Origin: Paraburkholderia lycopersici
GTDB taxonomy: Bacteria > Pseudomonadota > Gammaproteobacteria > Burkholderiales > Burkholderiaceae
Assembly: GCF_900096975.1 (NCBI RefSeq)
Contig: NZ_FMYQ01000028.1
Coordinates: 46,758 to 110,757 of the forward strand
Direction of reading: 5' to 3'
DNA length: 64,000 nt
Shown here: in pieces, positions 39,399 through 48,777 of the stretch
Layout: the number at the start of each line of letters is the position of its first letter
Position numbering within the stretch: position 1 is the stretch's first letter
The notes under the pieces: model-generated
The model's database searches: none
Seen by the model: the letters and a program-made list of their open reading frames with translations, nothing else
What the model was told of the DNA's origin: nothing
Position numbers and translations under genes: made by a program

Positions 39399-41246
39399 AT
39401 GTCGCTGATCCTTTCCCGCCGCGATCTCCACTTCCTGCTCTACGAATGGCTCGATGTGGAAAGCCTCACGCGCATTGCGCGCTACGCCGACCACACGCGC
39501 GAAACCTTCGACGCCGCGCTCGATACCTGCGAGAAGATCGCCACCAACCTGTTCGCGCCGCACAACAAGAAGAACGACCAGCACGAGCCGCACTTCGACG
39601 GCGAGACGGTCTCGATCATCCCCGAGGTGAAGACGGCGCTCAGCGCGTTCAGCGAGGCCGGCCTCATGGCCGCGGGCCAGGACTACGCATACGGCGGCAT
39701 GCAGTTGCCGCTCGTCGTCGAGAAGGCGGGGTTCGCGTGGTTCAAGGGCGCGAACGTGGGCACGAGCGCCTATCCGTTCCTCACCATCGGCAACGCCAAC
39801 CTGCTGCTCGCGCACGGCAGCGCAAAACAGATCGACACCTTCGTGCGCCCCGAACTGGAAGGCCGCTACTTCGGCACGATGTGCCTTTCCGAGCCGCAGG
39901 CGGGCTCGTCGCTGTCGGATATCGCCACGCGCGCCGACTTCGAATGCGACTCGCCGCTCGGCGCGCAGTATCGCCTGCGCGGCAACAAGATGTGGATCTC
40001 GGGCGGCGAGCACGAGCTGTCCGAAAACATCGTGCATCTCGTGCTCGCGAAGATTCCCGGCCCCGACGGCAAGCTCATTCCCGGCGTGAAGGGCATCTCG
40101 CTGTTCGTCGTGCCCAAATTCCTCGTGAACGAGGACGGCTCGCGCGGCGAGCACAACGACGTCGTGCTCGCGGGCCTCAATCACAAGATGGGCTATCGCG
40201 GCACGACGAACTGTCTGCTGAACTTTGGCGAAGGCACGAAGTACACGCCGGGCGGCCGGGCGGGCGCGATCGGCTATCTCGTGGGCGAGCCGCATCACGG
40301 GCTCGCGTACATGTTCCACATGATGAACGAGGCGCGCATCGGCGTGGGGCTCGGCGCGACGATGCTCGGCTATACCGGTTACCTGCATGCGCTCGACTAC
40401 GCGCGCAACCGGCCGCAGGGGCGTCCCGTGGGCGCGGCGGGCAAGAACCCCGCGTCGGCGCAGGTGAAGCTCGTCGAACATGCCGACGTGCGCCGCATGC
40501 TGCTCGCGCAAAAGAGCTACGTGGAAGGCGCGCTCGCGCTCAACCTCTGGTGCGCGAAGCTCGTGGACGAAGCGAGCGCCGCGGGCGGCGAGGCGCGCGA
40601 GCCGCTCGCGCTGCTGCTCGACCTGCTCACGCCGATCGCGAAGAGCTGGCCCTCGCAATGGTGTCTCGCGGCCAACGATCTTGCCATTCAGGTGCATGGC
40701 GGCTATGGCTACACGCGCGAGTACAACGTGGAGCAGTTCTATCGCGACAATCGCCTCAATCCGATCCACGAAGGCACGCACGGCATTCAGGGGCTCGACC
40801 TGCTCGGCCGCAAGGTGGTCGTCAAGGACGGTGCGGCGCTCGCAATCTTCGCGGCGCGCGTGCAGGCCACGCTCGTTCGTGCGCATGCTTCGGGCGCGCT
40901 CGAGGCCGCCGCCCAGGCGCGCGCACTCGAAGCCGCGCTGATGCGGCTCGAAGACGTCACGCGTCAGCTTTGGGCCGCGGGCGATCCGGCGGTGACGCTC
41001 GCCAATGCTTCGGTGTACCTGGAAGCGTTCGGTCACGTGGTCATGGCGTGGGTGTGGCTCGAACAGGCGCTCGTGGCGCGCGCGGCCCTGGCGAAGGCAA
41101 GCGGCGGCGAGGCGGACTTCTATCGCGGCAAGCTCGCCGCCGCCGCCTATTTCTTCGCGTGGGAATTACCGAAGACCGGCGCGCAGTTCGATCTGCTCGC
41201 TTCGCTCGATCGCACCACGCTCGACATGCAGGACGCCTGGTTCTGA
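39399..41246 (+). CDS. Long-form acyl-CoA dehydrogenase
   Basis: 615 residues, the length of the large acyl-CoA dehydrogenases that have an extra C-terminal helical domain (DmdC/FadE-like group). FAD-binding and substrate segments are visible: GTMCLSEPQAGSSLSDI, KMWISGGEHEL and QVHGGYGYTREYNVEQFYRDNRLNPIHEGTHGIQGLDLLGRK. In the last, Glu of HEGT (about residue 456) occupies the catalytic-base position. It introduces a 2,3-double bond in an acyl-CoA and passes electrons to ETF. The start ATG follows the usual family N-terminus. It is convergent with the second liv operon. The acyl substrate is not evident. Confidence 0.92.
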   Translation: MSLILSRRDLHFLLYEWLDVESLTRIARYADHTRETFDAALDTCEKIATNLFAPHNKKNDQHEPHFDGETVSIIPEVKTALSAFSEAGLMAAGQDYAYGGMQLPLVVEKAGFAWFKGANVGTSAYPFLTIGNANLLLAHGSAKQIDTFVRPELEGRYFGTMCLSEPQAGSSLSDIATRADFECDSPLGAQYRLRGNKMWISGGEHELSENIVHLVLAKIPGPDGKLIPGVKGISLFVVPKFLVNEDGSRGEHNDVVLAGLNHKMGYRGTTNCLLNFGEGTKYTPGGRAGAIGYLVGEPHHGLAYMFHMMNEARIGVGLGATMLGYTGYLHALDYARNRPQGRPVGAAGKNPASAQVKLVEHADVRRMLLAQKSYVEGALALNLWCAKLVDEASAAGGEAREPLALLLDLLTPIAKSWPSQWCLAANDLAIQVHGGYGYTREYNVEQFYRDNRLNPIHEGTHGIQGLDLLGRKVVVKDGAALAIFAARVQATLVRAHASGALEAAAQARALEAALMRLEDVTRQLWAAGDPAVTLANASVYLEAFGHVVMAWVWLEQALVARAALAKASGGEADFYRGKLAAAAYFFAWELPKTGAQFDLLASLDRTTLDMQDAWF

Positions 41247-41296
41247 ACGATCGACGGCGGCCGGATCCGGACAGACGTCCCGCTCACGTTCGCGCC

Positions 41297-42019
41297 CTAC
41301 ACTTCCAGCCATTCCTGCCTGACACGGGCGTCGGCCCTGAGCTGCTGCGGCGTCCCTTCGAACACGATCTGGCCGTGCCCCATCACGTAGACGCGCTGCG
41401 AGATGTCGAGCGCGATCGCCTGCTTCTGCTCGACGAGCAGCACCGAAATGCCGCGCGCCTTCAGCGTCTTCAGATACTCGCCCACCTGGGCGACGACGAG
41501 CGGCGCGAGCCCTTCGGTGGGCTCGTCGATGATGATGAGGTCGGGGTCGCCCATCAGCGTGCGGCACAGCGTCAGCATCTGCTGCTCGCCGCCGGACAGC
41601 AGACCGGCGGCCGTGTCCTCGCGCTCCTTCAGGCGCGGGAACATCCGATACATGTCGTCGAGCCGCCAGCGCGGCTTCTGTCGCGACCGGCTGCGCTTCT
41701 CGCCGAGCACGAGGTTCTGCCGTACGGTCAGCGTCGGGAAGATGTCGCGGTTCTCCGGCACGTAGCCTATGCCCGCTTGCGCGACCTCGAAGGTGCGCAG
41801 TCCACGCACATCCTTGCCGCGCAGCAGGATTTGCCCCTCGCACCGCACCAGCCCCATGATGGCCTTGGCCAGCGTCGAGCGGCCCACGCCGTTGCGCCCG
41901 AGCAGGGCGACGATCTCGCCCTCGCCCACCTGCATCTCGACGCCGTGGAGGATATGGCTCTTGCCGTAGTACGCATGCAGGTCGCGCACCTCGAGCATGG
42001 CATCGGGAGGCGCCATCAA
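41297..42019 (-). CDS. Branched-chain amino acid-type ABC ATPase (LivF), second operon
   Basis: 240 residues, LivF type, with signature LLSGGEQQMLTLCRTLMG and Walker B LIIIDEPTEGLAP. The P-loop reads GRNGVGRSTLAKAIMG, so the normally invariant Walker A lysine is arginine (codon CGC). That would be expected to weaken ATP hydrolysis at this site unless compensated. The start overlaps livG by four bases (ATGA). It is the last gene of the operon. Confidence 0.9.
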   Translation of the reverse strand: MMAPPDAMLEVRDLHAYYGKSHILHGVEMQVGEGEIVALLGRNGVGRSTLAKAIMGLVRCEGQILLRGKDVRGLRTFEVAQAGIGYVPENRDIFPTLTVRQNLVLGEKRSRSRQKPRWRLDDMYRMFPRLKEREDTAAGLLSGGEQQMLTLCRTLMGDPDLIIIDEPTEGLAPLVVAQVGEYLKTLKARGISVLLVEQKQAIALDISQRVYVMGHGQIVFEGTPQQLRADARVRQEWLEV

Positions 42020-42783
42020 TGTGTGCCCTCGGATTCGTCCAGCGTGGTGCCCAGATAGGCCTCCTTCACGCGGCGGTTGTTGCGGATGGCTTCCGGCGTG
42101 TCCGTGGCGATCACCTCGCCATAGACCAGCACCGAGATGCGGTCGGCGAGCCCGAACACGACGCTCATGTCATGCTCGACCATCACCAGCGTCTTGCCGG
42201 CCGTGACCCTGCGGATCAGTTCCACCGCGTGATCCGACTCCGACCGGCTCATGCCCGCCGTCGGTTCGTCGAGCAGGATGACCTCGGCGCCGCCGGCTAT
42301 CGTGATGCCGATTTCGAGCGCGCGCTGCTCGGCATAGGTCAGCAGCCCGGCGAGCGTGTCGCGCCGGCCCTGCAGGCCGATCAGTTCGAGCACCTCGTCG
42401 GCGCGCTCGCGCGCGTCGCGCAACTGCGAGAGCCGATGCCAGAACGAATACCGGTAGCCGAGCGCCCACAGCACCGAGCAGCGCAGATTCTCGAACACCG
42501 AAAGGCGATGGAAGATATTCGTCACCTGGAAGCTGCGCGACAGGCCCATGCGGTTGATCTTGTACGGCGGCAGCCCGCCGATCTCGACGCCGTTGAGTCT
42601 CACCGTGCCGGAACTCGGTGAGAGGCGGCCCGAAATCAGGTTGAACGTCGTCGACTTGCCGGCGCCGTTGGGGCCGATCAGCGCATGACGTTCGCCCCGT
42701 GCGACTTCCAGATCGACACCGCGAATGATCTCTGTGCGCCCGAACTGCTTGCGCACATCACGCAACTCCAGCGCGGCCGTCAT
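42016..42783 (-). CDS. Branched-chain amino acid-type ABC ATPase (LivG), second operon
   Basis: 255 residues with Walker A GPNGAGKSTTFNLISG, C-loop LTYAEQRALEIGITIAG and Walker B VILLDEPTAGMSRSE followed by VEHDMSVVFGLADRISVLVYG. AGGAGG lies 7 bases before the ATG at 42783. That ATG overlaps the livM stop codon (ATGA). A longer frame upstream has no family match. Confidence 0.9.
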   Translation of the reverse strand: MTAALELRDVRKQFGRTEIIRGVDLEVARGERHALIGPNGAGKSTTFNLISGRLSPSSGTVRLNGVEIGGLPPYKINRMGLSRSFQVTNIFHRLSVFENLRCSVLWALGYRYSFWHRLSQLRDARERADEVLELIGLQGRRDTLAGLLTYAEQRALEIGITIAGGAEVILLDEPTAGMSRSESDHAVELIRRVTAGKTLVMVEHDMSVVFGLADRISVLVYGEVIATDTPEAIRNNRRVKEAYLGTTLDESEGTH

Positions 42784-44090
42784 GCGTTGCCTCCTGTGAT
42801 TTCCCGTTGCACGCGATCCCACGCCTCGCGCACGCGCGCGGCCGCGAAACGCGAAGCCAGTGCGCCCGGCACCCACAGCGCCACGGCAACGGCCCACGGT
42901 TTCCACGACCCGGCGTCGAAGTTCAAGCCGAGGAGCGCCATGGCAGTGCCGTTGTCGCTATCGATCTGCAGCTTGTAGACGAGTTCGACCGTCAGCACGA
43001 GCGCGGCCAGGACGATCAGCCCAGCGCCGAGCGCCGTCGCATAGGACGGCAGCATGCGGTGCAGCCTGCGCGCGGCGATCAGCGGCATCTGCTTCATCAG
43101 CAGGCTCGATACGCCGCCGGGCACGTACATCACCATCAGCACGAAGAACAGCCCGAGGTACAGCAACCATGCCGGCGTGAGACTGGACAACGCGACCGCG
43201 AACAGCACGAACAGGACGGAGCCGATGACCGGCCCGAAGAAGAACGCGCCGCCGCCGATGAACGTCGCCAGCAGCACGCCGCCGGACTGCGCGGCGCCGA
43301 CGTTTTCCGCCGTCACGATCTCGAAGTCGATCGCCGACAACCCGCCCGCGATGCCCGCGAAGAACGCCGAGAGAACCATCACGAGAAAGCGCACGCGCTG
43401 TGTGTTGTACCCCACGAATCCGGCACGCTCGGGGTTGTCGCGCACGGCGTTGGCGATGCGGCCAAGCGGCGTGTGCGTCCACGCGTACATCGCGATCATC
43501 GACACGAGACACCAGAACGCGATCAGGTAGTAGACCTGGATCGCCGGACCATAGGTAATGCCGAGCACCGCGTGGCCGACGGTGCGGTTGGTCGGCACCC
43601 CGCCCTCGCCGCCGAAAAACGCGGGAAACATGAGCGAACTGGCCGCCACCATTTCGCCGATGCCGAGCGTGATCATCGCGAAGGTGGTGCCCGACTTGCG
43701 CGTGGTCACGTAGCCGAACAGCATGCCGAACAGCATCCCGCCGAACCCGCCGGCCAGCGGCAGCAGCGAGACCGGCAACGGGAACTTGCCCGCACCGATC
43801 ATGTTGAGCACATGCGCAGCCACGAATGCGCCGAGCCCGGAGTACACCGCGTGGCCGAACGACAACATGCCGGTCTGTCCGAGCAGCATGTTGTACGACA
43901 GCGCGAAGATGATCATGATGCCCATCTGCGAAAGCAGCGCGATCGCGAAGCCGCTGGAAAACACGAGCGGCATCGCGAGCATCACGAGCGCCGTGATGCC
44001 CCAGATGACCCAGCGCAGCAAGCGGGCGGAACGCAGCAGTCCGTGACGTTGCATGACCGCGCCGGCCGTGGCCTGAATGAACGGTTTCAT
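42780..44090 (-). CDS. ABC permease (LivM) with C-terminal extension, second operon
   Basis: 436 residues, about 100 longer than the LivM at 22.3 kb. The core has LLGQTGMLSFGHAVYSGLGAFVAAHVLNM and AVRDNPERAGFVGYNTQRVRFLV. After the usual end of the permease there are two more hydrophobic segments (YATALGAGLIVLAALVLTVELVYKL and WAVAVALWVPGALASRF). They are separated by a short loop with FDAGSWKP. The extension may anchor or regulate the complex. It starts three bases after the livH stop. Confidence 0.9.
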   Translation of the reverse strand: MKPFIQATAGAVMQRHGLLRSARLLRWVIWGITALVMLAMPLVFSSGFAIALLSQMGIMIIFALSYNMLLGQTGMLSFGHAVYSGLGAFVAAHVLNMIGAGKFPLPVSLLPLAGGFGGMLFGMLFGYVTTRKSGTTFAMITLGIGEMVAASSLMFPAFFGGEGGVPTNRTVGHAVLGITYGPAIQVYYLIAFWCLVSMIAMYAWTHTPLGRIANAVRDNPERAGFVGYNTQRVRFLVMVLSAFFAGIAGGLSAIDFEIVTAENVGAAQSGGVLLATFIGGGAFFFGPVIGSVLFVLFAVALSSLTPAWLLYLGLFFVLMVMYVPGGVSSLLMKQMPLIAARRLHRMLPSYATALGAGLIVLAALVLTVELVYKLQIDSDNGTAMALLGLNFDAGSWKPWAVAVALWVPGALASRFAAARVREAWDRVQREITGGNA

Positions 44091-44093
44091 CGC

Positions 44094-45041
44094 TCAGCCC
44101 TCCCGCTTGCCGAGCAACCCGCGCGGTCGCAGGATCATCATGAGCACCATCAGCAGGTAGGGCAGAATCGGCGCGACCTGAGACAGCGGCATGCGCCACA
44201 GCGATGACAGCGTCGTGCCGTCCGTCACCGTCACGCCAACGAGCGAGAACAGATCGGAGAGCGAAGCATCCATCGTGACCGCAAACGTCTGCATGATGCC
44301 GATCAGCAGCGATGCGATGAACGCGCCCGGCAGCGAGCACATGCCGCCGACCACGGCGACGACGAACACGATGGTCCCCACCGACTCGGCCATCGACGGC
44401 GACGTGACGAACGCATTGCCGCCGATCACGCCGGCCAGGCCCGCCAGCGCGGCACCTGCGCCGAACACCAGCATGAACACGCGCTGCACGTTGTGCCCCA
44501 GCGCCTCGACCATTTCCGGGTGCGTCAGCGAGGCCTGAATGACGAGACCGATGCGCGTGCGCGTCAACACGAGATAGAGCGCCGCGAGCATCGAGATCGA
44601 TATCAGCATCATGAAGGCGCGATACTTGGGGAAGTCCGAGGTGAAGACCTTGAACAGCGCCCCGTTCAGTTCGGGCGGAATGGCGTACGGCACCGCAGCC
44701 AGGCCCCAGACCAGCTTGACGCCCTCCACGATCAGGTAAGAGAGGCCGAAGGTGAACAGCAGTTCGGCGACGTGCCCGAACTTGTGCACGGTACGCAGGC
44801 CGAAACGCTCGACGAGCGCCCCGACACACGCGACGAGCAGCGGCGCCGCCACCAGCGCCGGCCAGAACCCGATCCTGCTGGCAATGGTGTAGGCGAAGTA
44901 CGCCCCGAGCATGTAAAAGCTCGCGTGCGCGAAGTTGAGCACGCCCATCATGCTGAAAATCAGCGTGAGGCCCGACGAGAGCATGAACAGCAGCAGCCCA
45001 TAGCTGATGCCGTTCAAGAGAGAGATGGTCAGAAATTCCAC
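44094..45041 (-). CDS. ABC permease (LivH), second operon
   Basis: 315 residues with a LivH-type start (LTISLLNGISYGLLLFMLSSGLTLIFSMMGVLNFAHASFYMLGAYFAY) and about eight membrane spans. It begins with GTG at 45041, with AAGGAT about 9 bases upstream. It lies 39 bases downstream of the binding-protein gene. It forms the channel with the extended LivM. Confidence 0.9.
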   Translation of the reverse strand: MEFLTISLLNGISYGLLLFMLSSGLTLIFSMMGVLNFAHASFYMLGAYFAYTIASRIGFWPALVAAPLLVACVGALVERFGLRTVHKFGHVAELLFTFGLSYLIVEGVKLVWGLAAVPYAIPPELNGALFKVFTSDFPKYRAFMMLISISMLAALYLVLTRTRIGLVIQASLTHPEMVEALGHNVQRVFMLVFGAGAALAGLAGVIGGNAFVTSPSMAESVGTIVFVVAVVGGMCSLPGAFIASLLIGIMQTFAVTMDASLSDLFSLVGVTVTDGTTLSSLWRMPLSQVAPILPYLLMVLMMILRPRGLLGKREG

Positions 45042-45080
45042 CGCCCGGTGATCCTTGTGAAATGCGTGGCAGGAGAGCGT

Positions 45081-46325
45081 TCAGCCCGGCCGCTTCATCT
45101 GGCAGGTGGTGGGCTGCGTCGCCGCGGTCGGCCCGAGCTGGACGTCGGTGCGCCAGCCGTAGCCCGTGTTTTCCTGATCGTACTTCACGGTCTTGCCGTC
45201 CACCTTGGTCCAGGTCGCGATCACGAGCGATTGCTGCGCCTGATGATCGGCGGCGCGCATCGTCACAGGACCGTTCATGCCGCCGACCGTCATGCCCTCG
45301 AGGGCCTTGGCCACCTTGACGGGATCGGTCGACTTCGTCTGGCTCATCGCCTTGCTCAACATGGCGATGCCGGCGTAGGCCGTAGCGAGATAGTAATCGT
45401 CGTTGTACTTCTTCTTGTAGCCTTCGATGACCTGCCCGACCACCTGCGGGTTGCTCGTCGTGTTCGGGCCGAACACCCCCACATACTTGACGTGATCGGC
45501 GCCGGCCGCGCCCATGGCGGTGGGCACGCCGGTGGTGCCGCCGTAATAGGTGTAGAAGTTGGCCGTCACGCCCGCGTCCTTGCTGGCCTTCACGAGCAAC
45601 GCGAGGTCGCTGCCCCAGTTGCCCGAGATCACCGTATCGGCGCCGGACGCCTTGATCTTGGTTGCGTAAGGCGAGAAGTCCTTGACACGTGCGAGCGGAT
45701 GGAAATCGTCGCCGACGATCGCGATATCCGGCCGCCTGGCCTTCAGGTCCTCGCGTGCCACGCGCGAGACGTCGTGGCCAAACGCGTAATCCTGATTGAT
45801 CAGGTAGACCTTCTTGATGTCCTTGTCGCGCGCGAGAAATGTCGTAAGCGCATCCATCTTCATGTCCGCGTTCGCGTCGAGGCGGAAGTGCCAGTAGTCG
45901 CACCGCGCGTTGGTCATGGACGGGTCCACGGCGGCGTAGTTCAGGTAGACGATCTCCTTGCCAGGATTGCGCGAGTTGTATTTCGCGACCGCATCCTCCA
46001 GCGCGATGCCCACCGAAGAACCGTTACCCTGCACGATATAGCGAATGCCCTGGTCGGCCGCCTGGTTCAGCAAGGTCAGGCTTTCCTGCGGCGAGAGCTT
46101 GTTGTCGAACCCGACCACCTCGAACTTCGTGTCGTTTGCCCAGTTGTGCGCGTTGGCGAATTCCGCCGTGTATTGCCAGCTATGCAGCTGGTTCGTTCCG
46201 AGCGAGGCCATCAGGCCGGACAGCGGATCGATAAAGGCAATCTTGACAGTTTCCGCTTGCGCGGCCCCCACTACCCATGCTGAACATACCGCCGCACCAA
46301 CCAGCAACGAGCGCAACATCCTCAT
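45081..46325 (-). CDS. ABC substrate-binding protein (LivK-like), second operon
   Basis: 414 residues. Signal peptide MRMLRSLLVGAAVCSAWVVGAAQA, mature start ETVKIAFIDPLSGLMASLG. It is a periplasmic binding protein of the branched-chain amino acid family, with YIVQGNGSSVGIALEDAVAKYN and KVYLINQDYAFGHDVSRVAREDL. AAGGAG lies 8 bases before the ATG. It is first in the operon order binding protein, livH, livM, livG, livF. The C-terminus carries an unusual cysteine (TTCQMKRPG). It is only distantly like the two binding proteins at 24-27 kb, so a different ligand is likely. Confidence 0.9.
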   Translation of the reverse strand: MRMLRSLLVGAAVCSAWVVGAAQAETVKIAFIDPLSGLMASLGTNQLHSWQYTAEFANAHNWANDTKFEVVGFDNKLSPQESLTLLNQAADQGIRYIVQGNGSSVGIALEDAVAKYNSRNPGKEIVYLNYAAVDPSMTNARCDYWHFRLDANADMKMDALTTFLARDKDIKKVYLINQDYAFGHDVSRVAREDLKARRPDIAIVGDDFHPLARVKDFSPYATKIKASGADTVISGNWGSDLALLVKASKDAGVTANFYTYYGGTTGVPTAMGAAGADHVKYVGVFGPNTTSNPQVVGQVIEGYKKKYNDDYYLATAYAGIAMLSKAMSQTKSTDPVKVAKALEGMTVGGMNGPVTMRAADHQAQQSLVIATWTKVDGKTVKYDQENTGYGWRTDVQLGPTAATQPTTCQMKRPG

Positions 46326-46719
46326 GGACTGTCTCCTTTATGTATGCATTCCTTATCGTGCGGAAAAATTTCTGTCCGACCGTGCGATTTTCAGTATCTC
46401 AACACATTCCAGGCGCCAATAACAGCACTCCAGGGAAATCGCTGACGCCGCCAGGCCTGGCGCCTTGCGCGAGCGCAACCCGCTCCCGCCATTCACCTCG
46501 CTTGCGAGCCGCTTGTGAGCCGCTTGTGCCCGCTCGCGGTTGCAGCCCTCATGTCCGGCCGCTTGGATAGTAGAAACCAGGCGAGCGCCTCGCGAGGTCA
46601 AATTCGGACAGAAAGCCCCCATGCGGCGGACACGCCTTCACACTCCCCGCACACGGGCTTGCTTCGGCGCGGATTCGAGGCGACGCAAGACGACGTCCCA
46701 GTGCTTTCCCTGAAGTGAA
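46326..46719. other. Upstream region of the second liv operon
   Basis: About 390 bases holding the liv promoter. No intact gene, RNA or repeat was recognised. It borders the decayed reductase fragments to the right. Confidence 0.35.
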
Positions 46720-46920
46720 CGATCGGGGGATCGACCGAGCACCGGCACGGCGCGCCGGAGAAAGCAGAACTGTCTGTCGAGATTGGTCGATATCGCGCGT
46801 TCCCACTGCTCGGGATCGAGCTCCTCGACGCCACCCGTCGGCCCCGCAATGCCCGCACGTTGTTGACGAGCACGTCAAGCCCGCCGAGCACGCCCGCCGC
46901 CTCGTCGGCCACGCGCGCCG
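46720..46920 (-). pseudogene. Short-chain dehydrogenase/reductase remnant
   Basis: The minus strand encodes VADEAAGVLGGLDVLVNN of an SDR. A two-base insertion (AACAAC-GT-GCGGGC) shifts it before the typical AGIAGPTGGVEELDPEQWERAISTNLDRQFCFLRRAVPVL can be read in the next frame. Both flanks of the SDR (cofactor-binding N-terminus and catalytic YxxxK) are missing. It directly abuts the AKR remnant. Confidence 0.75.
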
Positions 46921-47215
46921 CGCAGTTTGTCGACGGCCTTCAACGCGACGTCATAGGACACGCCCGAGAACGTCTCGCCGACGTCGAACGCCTCGCCGTG
47001 ACGGTTGAAAGCACGATGGTCGTCTGACGCGAACACCGAATCCGCGGACCACTTGCCCGTCAACATGCCGCTCGCCAGCGGCACCCGCGCGATGACCGCA
47101 ACGGGTTTCTTTTGCGCCTGCCTGAAAATAGTGCAGCAAGCGGGCGGGCCGCGGCCGGAAGACCGCGCAGGCCCGGAACGACGCGCCCTCGAAAATCGGC
47201 GCTTGCCCATGCGAC
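46921..47215 (-). pseudogene. Aldo/keto reductase remnant
   Basis: The minus-strand frame encodes QKKPVAVIARVPLASGMLTGKWSADSVFASDDHRAFNRHGEAFDVGETFSG and KAVDKLR. This corresponds to the middle-to-late part of an aldo/keto reductase. Upstream residues like FRPRPARLLHYF lie in another frame, and neither the start nor the end of the gene is present. It is joined to the SDR fragment without a gap, as if by deletion. Confidence 0.75.
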
Positions 47216-47280
47216 GGCACGTCACGCCGCGCAGCGGGCAAAACCGCTAAACTCCCCTTCGAAATTTTCGCAAACCCCGG

Positions 47281-47667
47281 ATGAATCCGCACGCCCTCCG
47301 TCGACTGGTTGCCTTGCCGGGCATGATCGCCATATGGCTGATCGTGCTGATGCCCGTCATCAGTCAACTCGTTGTCCCGGCCAGAATCGGGGAACCTGTC
47401 GCGGCGGTATGCACGGTGACTGCGCCATCCGCCGGTGCGCATCAGAAGCATCAAGCGCATCGAGCGCATGACAATGGAACGATCGCCTGCTCCTATTGCG
47501 ATCTGCTGGCGACTCACGCCGCCCTCCCCGCCGTTGCTTCGCCGCTTCCGGTTCTCGTCATGTTCGTGACGATCGCCGCGCCGCCTGTTCTGTCCATCCG
47601 TTTTACGCCGCTGGGGGCCTTTCCGTCCGGAAGGCCGCGCGCGCCTCCTGCCTTTTCCCGATCGTAA
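47281..47667 (+). CDS. DUF2946-type small membrane/secreted protein
   Basis: 128 residues. An N-terminal hydrophobic segment (GMIAIWLIVLMPVISQLVV) is followed by a His-rich loop, a CSYC motif and a second hydrophobic stretch, ending in RPRAPPAFSRS. This is the layout of the DUF2946 family. Members usually lie near copper or TonB-linked outer-membrane genes and may bind metal. Here it stands before exbB, in keeping with that context. Confidence 0.7.
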   Translation: MNPHALRRLVALPGMIAIWLIVLMPVISQLVVPARIGEPVAAVCTVTAPSAGAHQKHQAHRAHDNGTIACSYCDLLATHAALPAVASPLPVLVMFVTIAAPPVLSIRFTPLGAFPSGRPRAPPAFSRS

Positions 47668-47909
47668 TTACCAGCCCCACGCGATGCCCGGTCGGCGCGT
47701 CGTGGGCACATCGAGCCGCTTATGCGGCGCGAGCAATCACGACTCGAGAAAACGCAAGAAATGACACCTGCTCTGCCCGCCATCCAGGCGGCGTCGACGC
47801 TGCCCGCGCGGCCGGCTTTCGCGGCCAGGCGTGGCCTTTGCCGGCGTACGAGCCGCCTGTGGGCGTTGGGTGGTTGAAACCCGCAGAGCCGCTGGCAAAA
47901 GGAGTTGCA

Positions 47910-48629
47910 ATGCAAAACTATGGGATTGCCCATTTATGGACGCAAGGCGATCTCGTGACGCGTGCCATCGCGCTCGCGCTCACGATCATGTCGATTCTTT
48001 CGTGGAGCGTGATCGCCGTAAAAGGGTGGAATGTCGTTGCGCTGAAGCGCATGACAAGGAGTGCAGAGCAATCGTTCCGGTATTCGGATAACCTCGCCGA
48101 AAGCATCGGAAAACTCCCCAAGGGCGCGCGCGGCGAGAACCCTTTCCTTGCCCTGGCGCTATCCGGCCAGGAAGCGGCGAAACATCATCGCCAGACACAG
48201 CAGCAGTTGCGCGATCGCATCGGCGTATCGGAGTGGATAGCGCGCTGCCTCAAGGACACCATGGACGACTGCGTCGCCAAAATGCAGAGCGGTCTCGCCG
48301 TTCTCGCCTCCATCGGCAGTATTGCCCCGTTCGTCGGCCTGTTCGGCACGGTATGGGGCATCTATCACGCACTGCTGACCATCGGCGAGACCGGACAGAC
48401 GTCGATTGGCACGGTCGCCGGACCGGTCGGAGAAGCGCTGATCATGACGGCCTTCGGACTCTTCGTCGCAATCCCGGCCGTGCTCGGATACAACGCGCTC
48501 ACGCGCGCAAACCAGAGCATCGTGTTCCGGCTGAACCGGTTTGCGCACAGCCTGCATGCATTTTTCGTGACGGGCGAGGAACTGTCGCCGACAAAGAGCG
48601 GCCTGCGCGTGGCCGCGCGCAACCAGTGA
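47910..48629 (+). CDS. exbB: ExbB/TolQ-family proton channel protein
   Basis: 239 residues with three membrane spans. Conserved segments are AIALALTIMSILSWSVIAVKGW near the N-terminus and the TolQ/ExbB block LAVLASIGSIAPFVGLFGTVWGIYHAL. GPVGEALIMTAFGLFVAIPAVLGYNAL ends the core. With ExbD it converts proton-motive force to drive TonB. An AAAGGAG Shine-Dalgarno lies 5 bases before the ATG at 47910. The partner exbD is broken just downstream and no tonB is found next to it, so this copy is probably non-functional in its original role. Confidence 0.88.
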   Translation: MQNYGIAHLWTQGDLVTRAIALALTIMSILSWSVIAVKGWNVVALKRMTRSAEQSFRYSDNLAESIGKLPKGARGENPFLALALSGQEAAKHHRQTQQQLRDRIGVSEWIARCLKDTMDDCVAKMQSGLAVLASIGSIAPFVGLFGTVWGIYHALLTIGETGQTSIGTVAGPVGEALIMTAFGLFVAIPAVLGYNALTRANQSIVFRLNRFAHSLHAFFVTGEELSPTKSGLRVAARNQ

Positions 48630-48650
48630 CGACAAAGGCTGCCGTCTTCA

Positions 48651-48775
48651 ATGGCAACCCATCCCTATATCGGCGACGAAGACGACGGCTTGATGAGTGA
48701 AATCAACATGCCACCGCTCGTCGATCATGCTGGGTTTGCTGATCGTGTTCATGGTTCACGTCAGGAGCAGCCAGT
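48651..48775 (+). pseudogene. exbD: Truncated, frameshifted exbD
   Basis: The reading frame begins as ExbD (MATHPYIGDEDDGLMSEINMPPLVD). It then shifts frame at about 48725, continuing as MLGLLIVFMVHVRSSQS, the ExbD membrane helix. All of the periplasmic domain is missing. The homology stops where the ugpB 3' end begins on the other strand (48778). This marks a deletion or rearrangement junction. Confidence 0.85.
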
Positions 48776-48777
48776 CT

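Noticed and set aside
47668..47909. Possible decayed tonB between the DUF2946 gene and exbB
   Set aside because: Only a 38-codon Pro/Ala-rich frame is present; there is no membrane anchor or C-terminal TonB domain to support the call.
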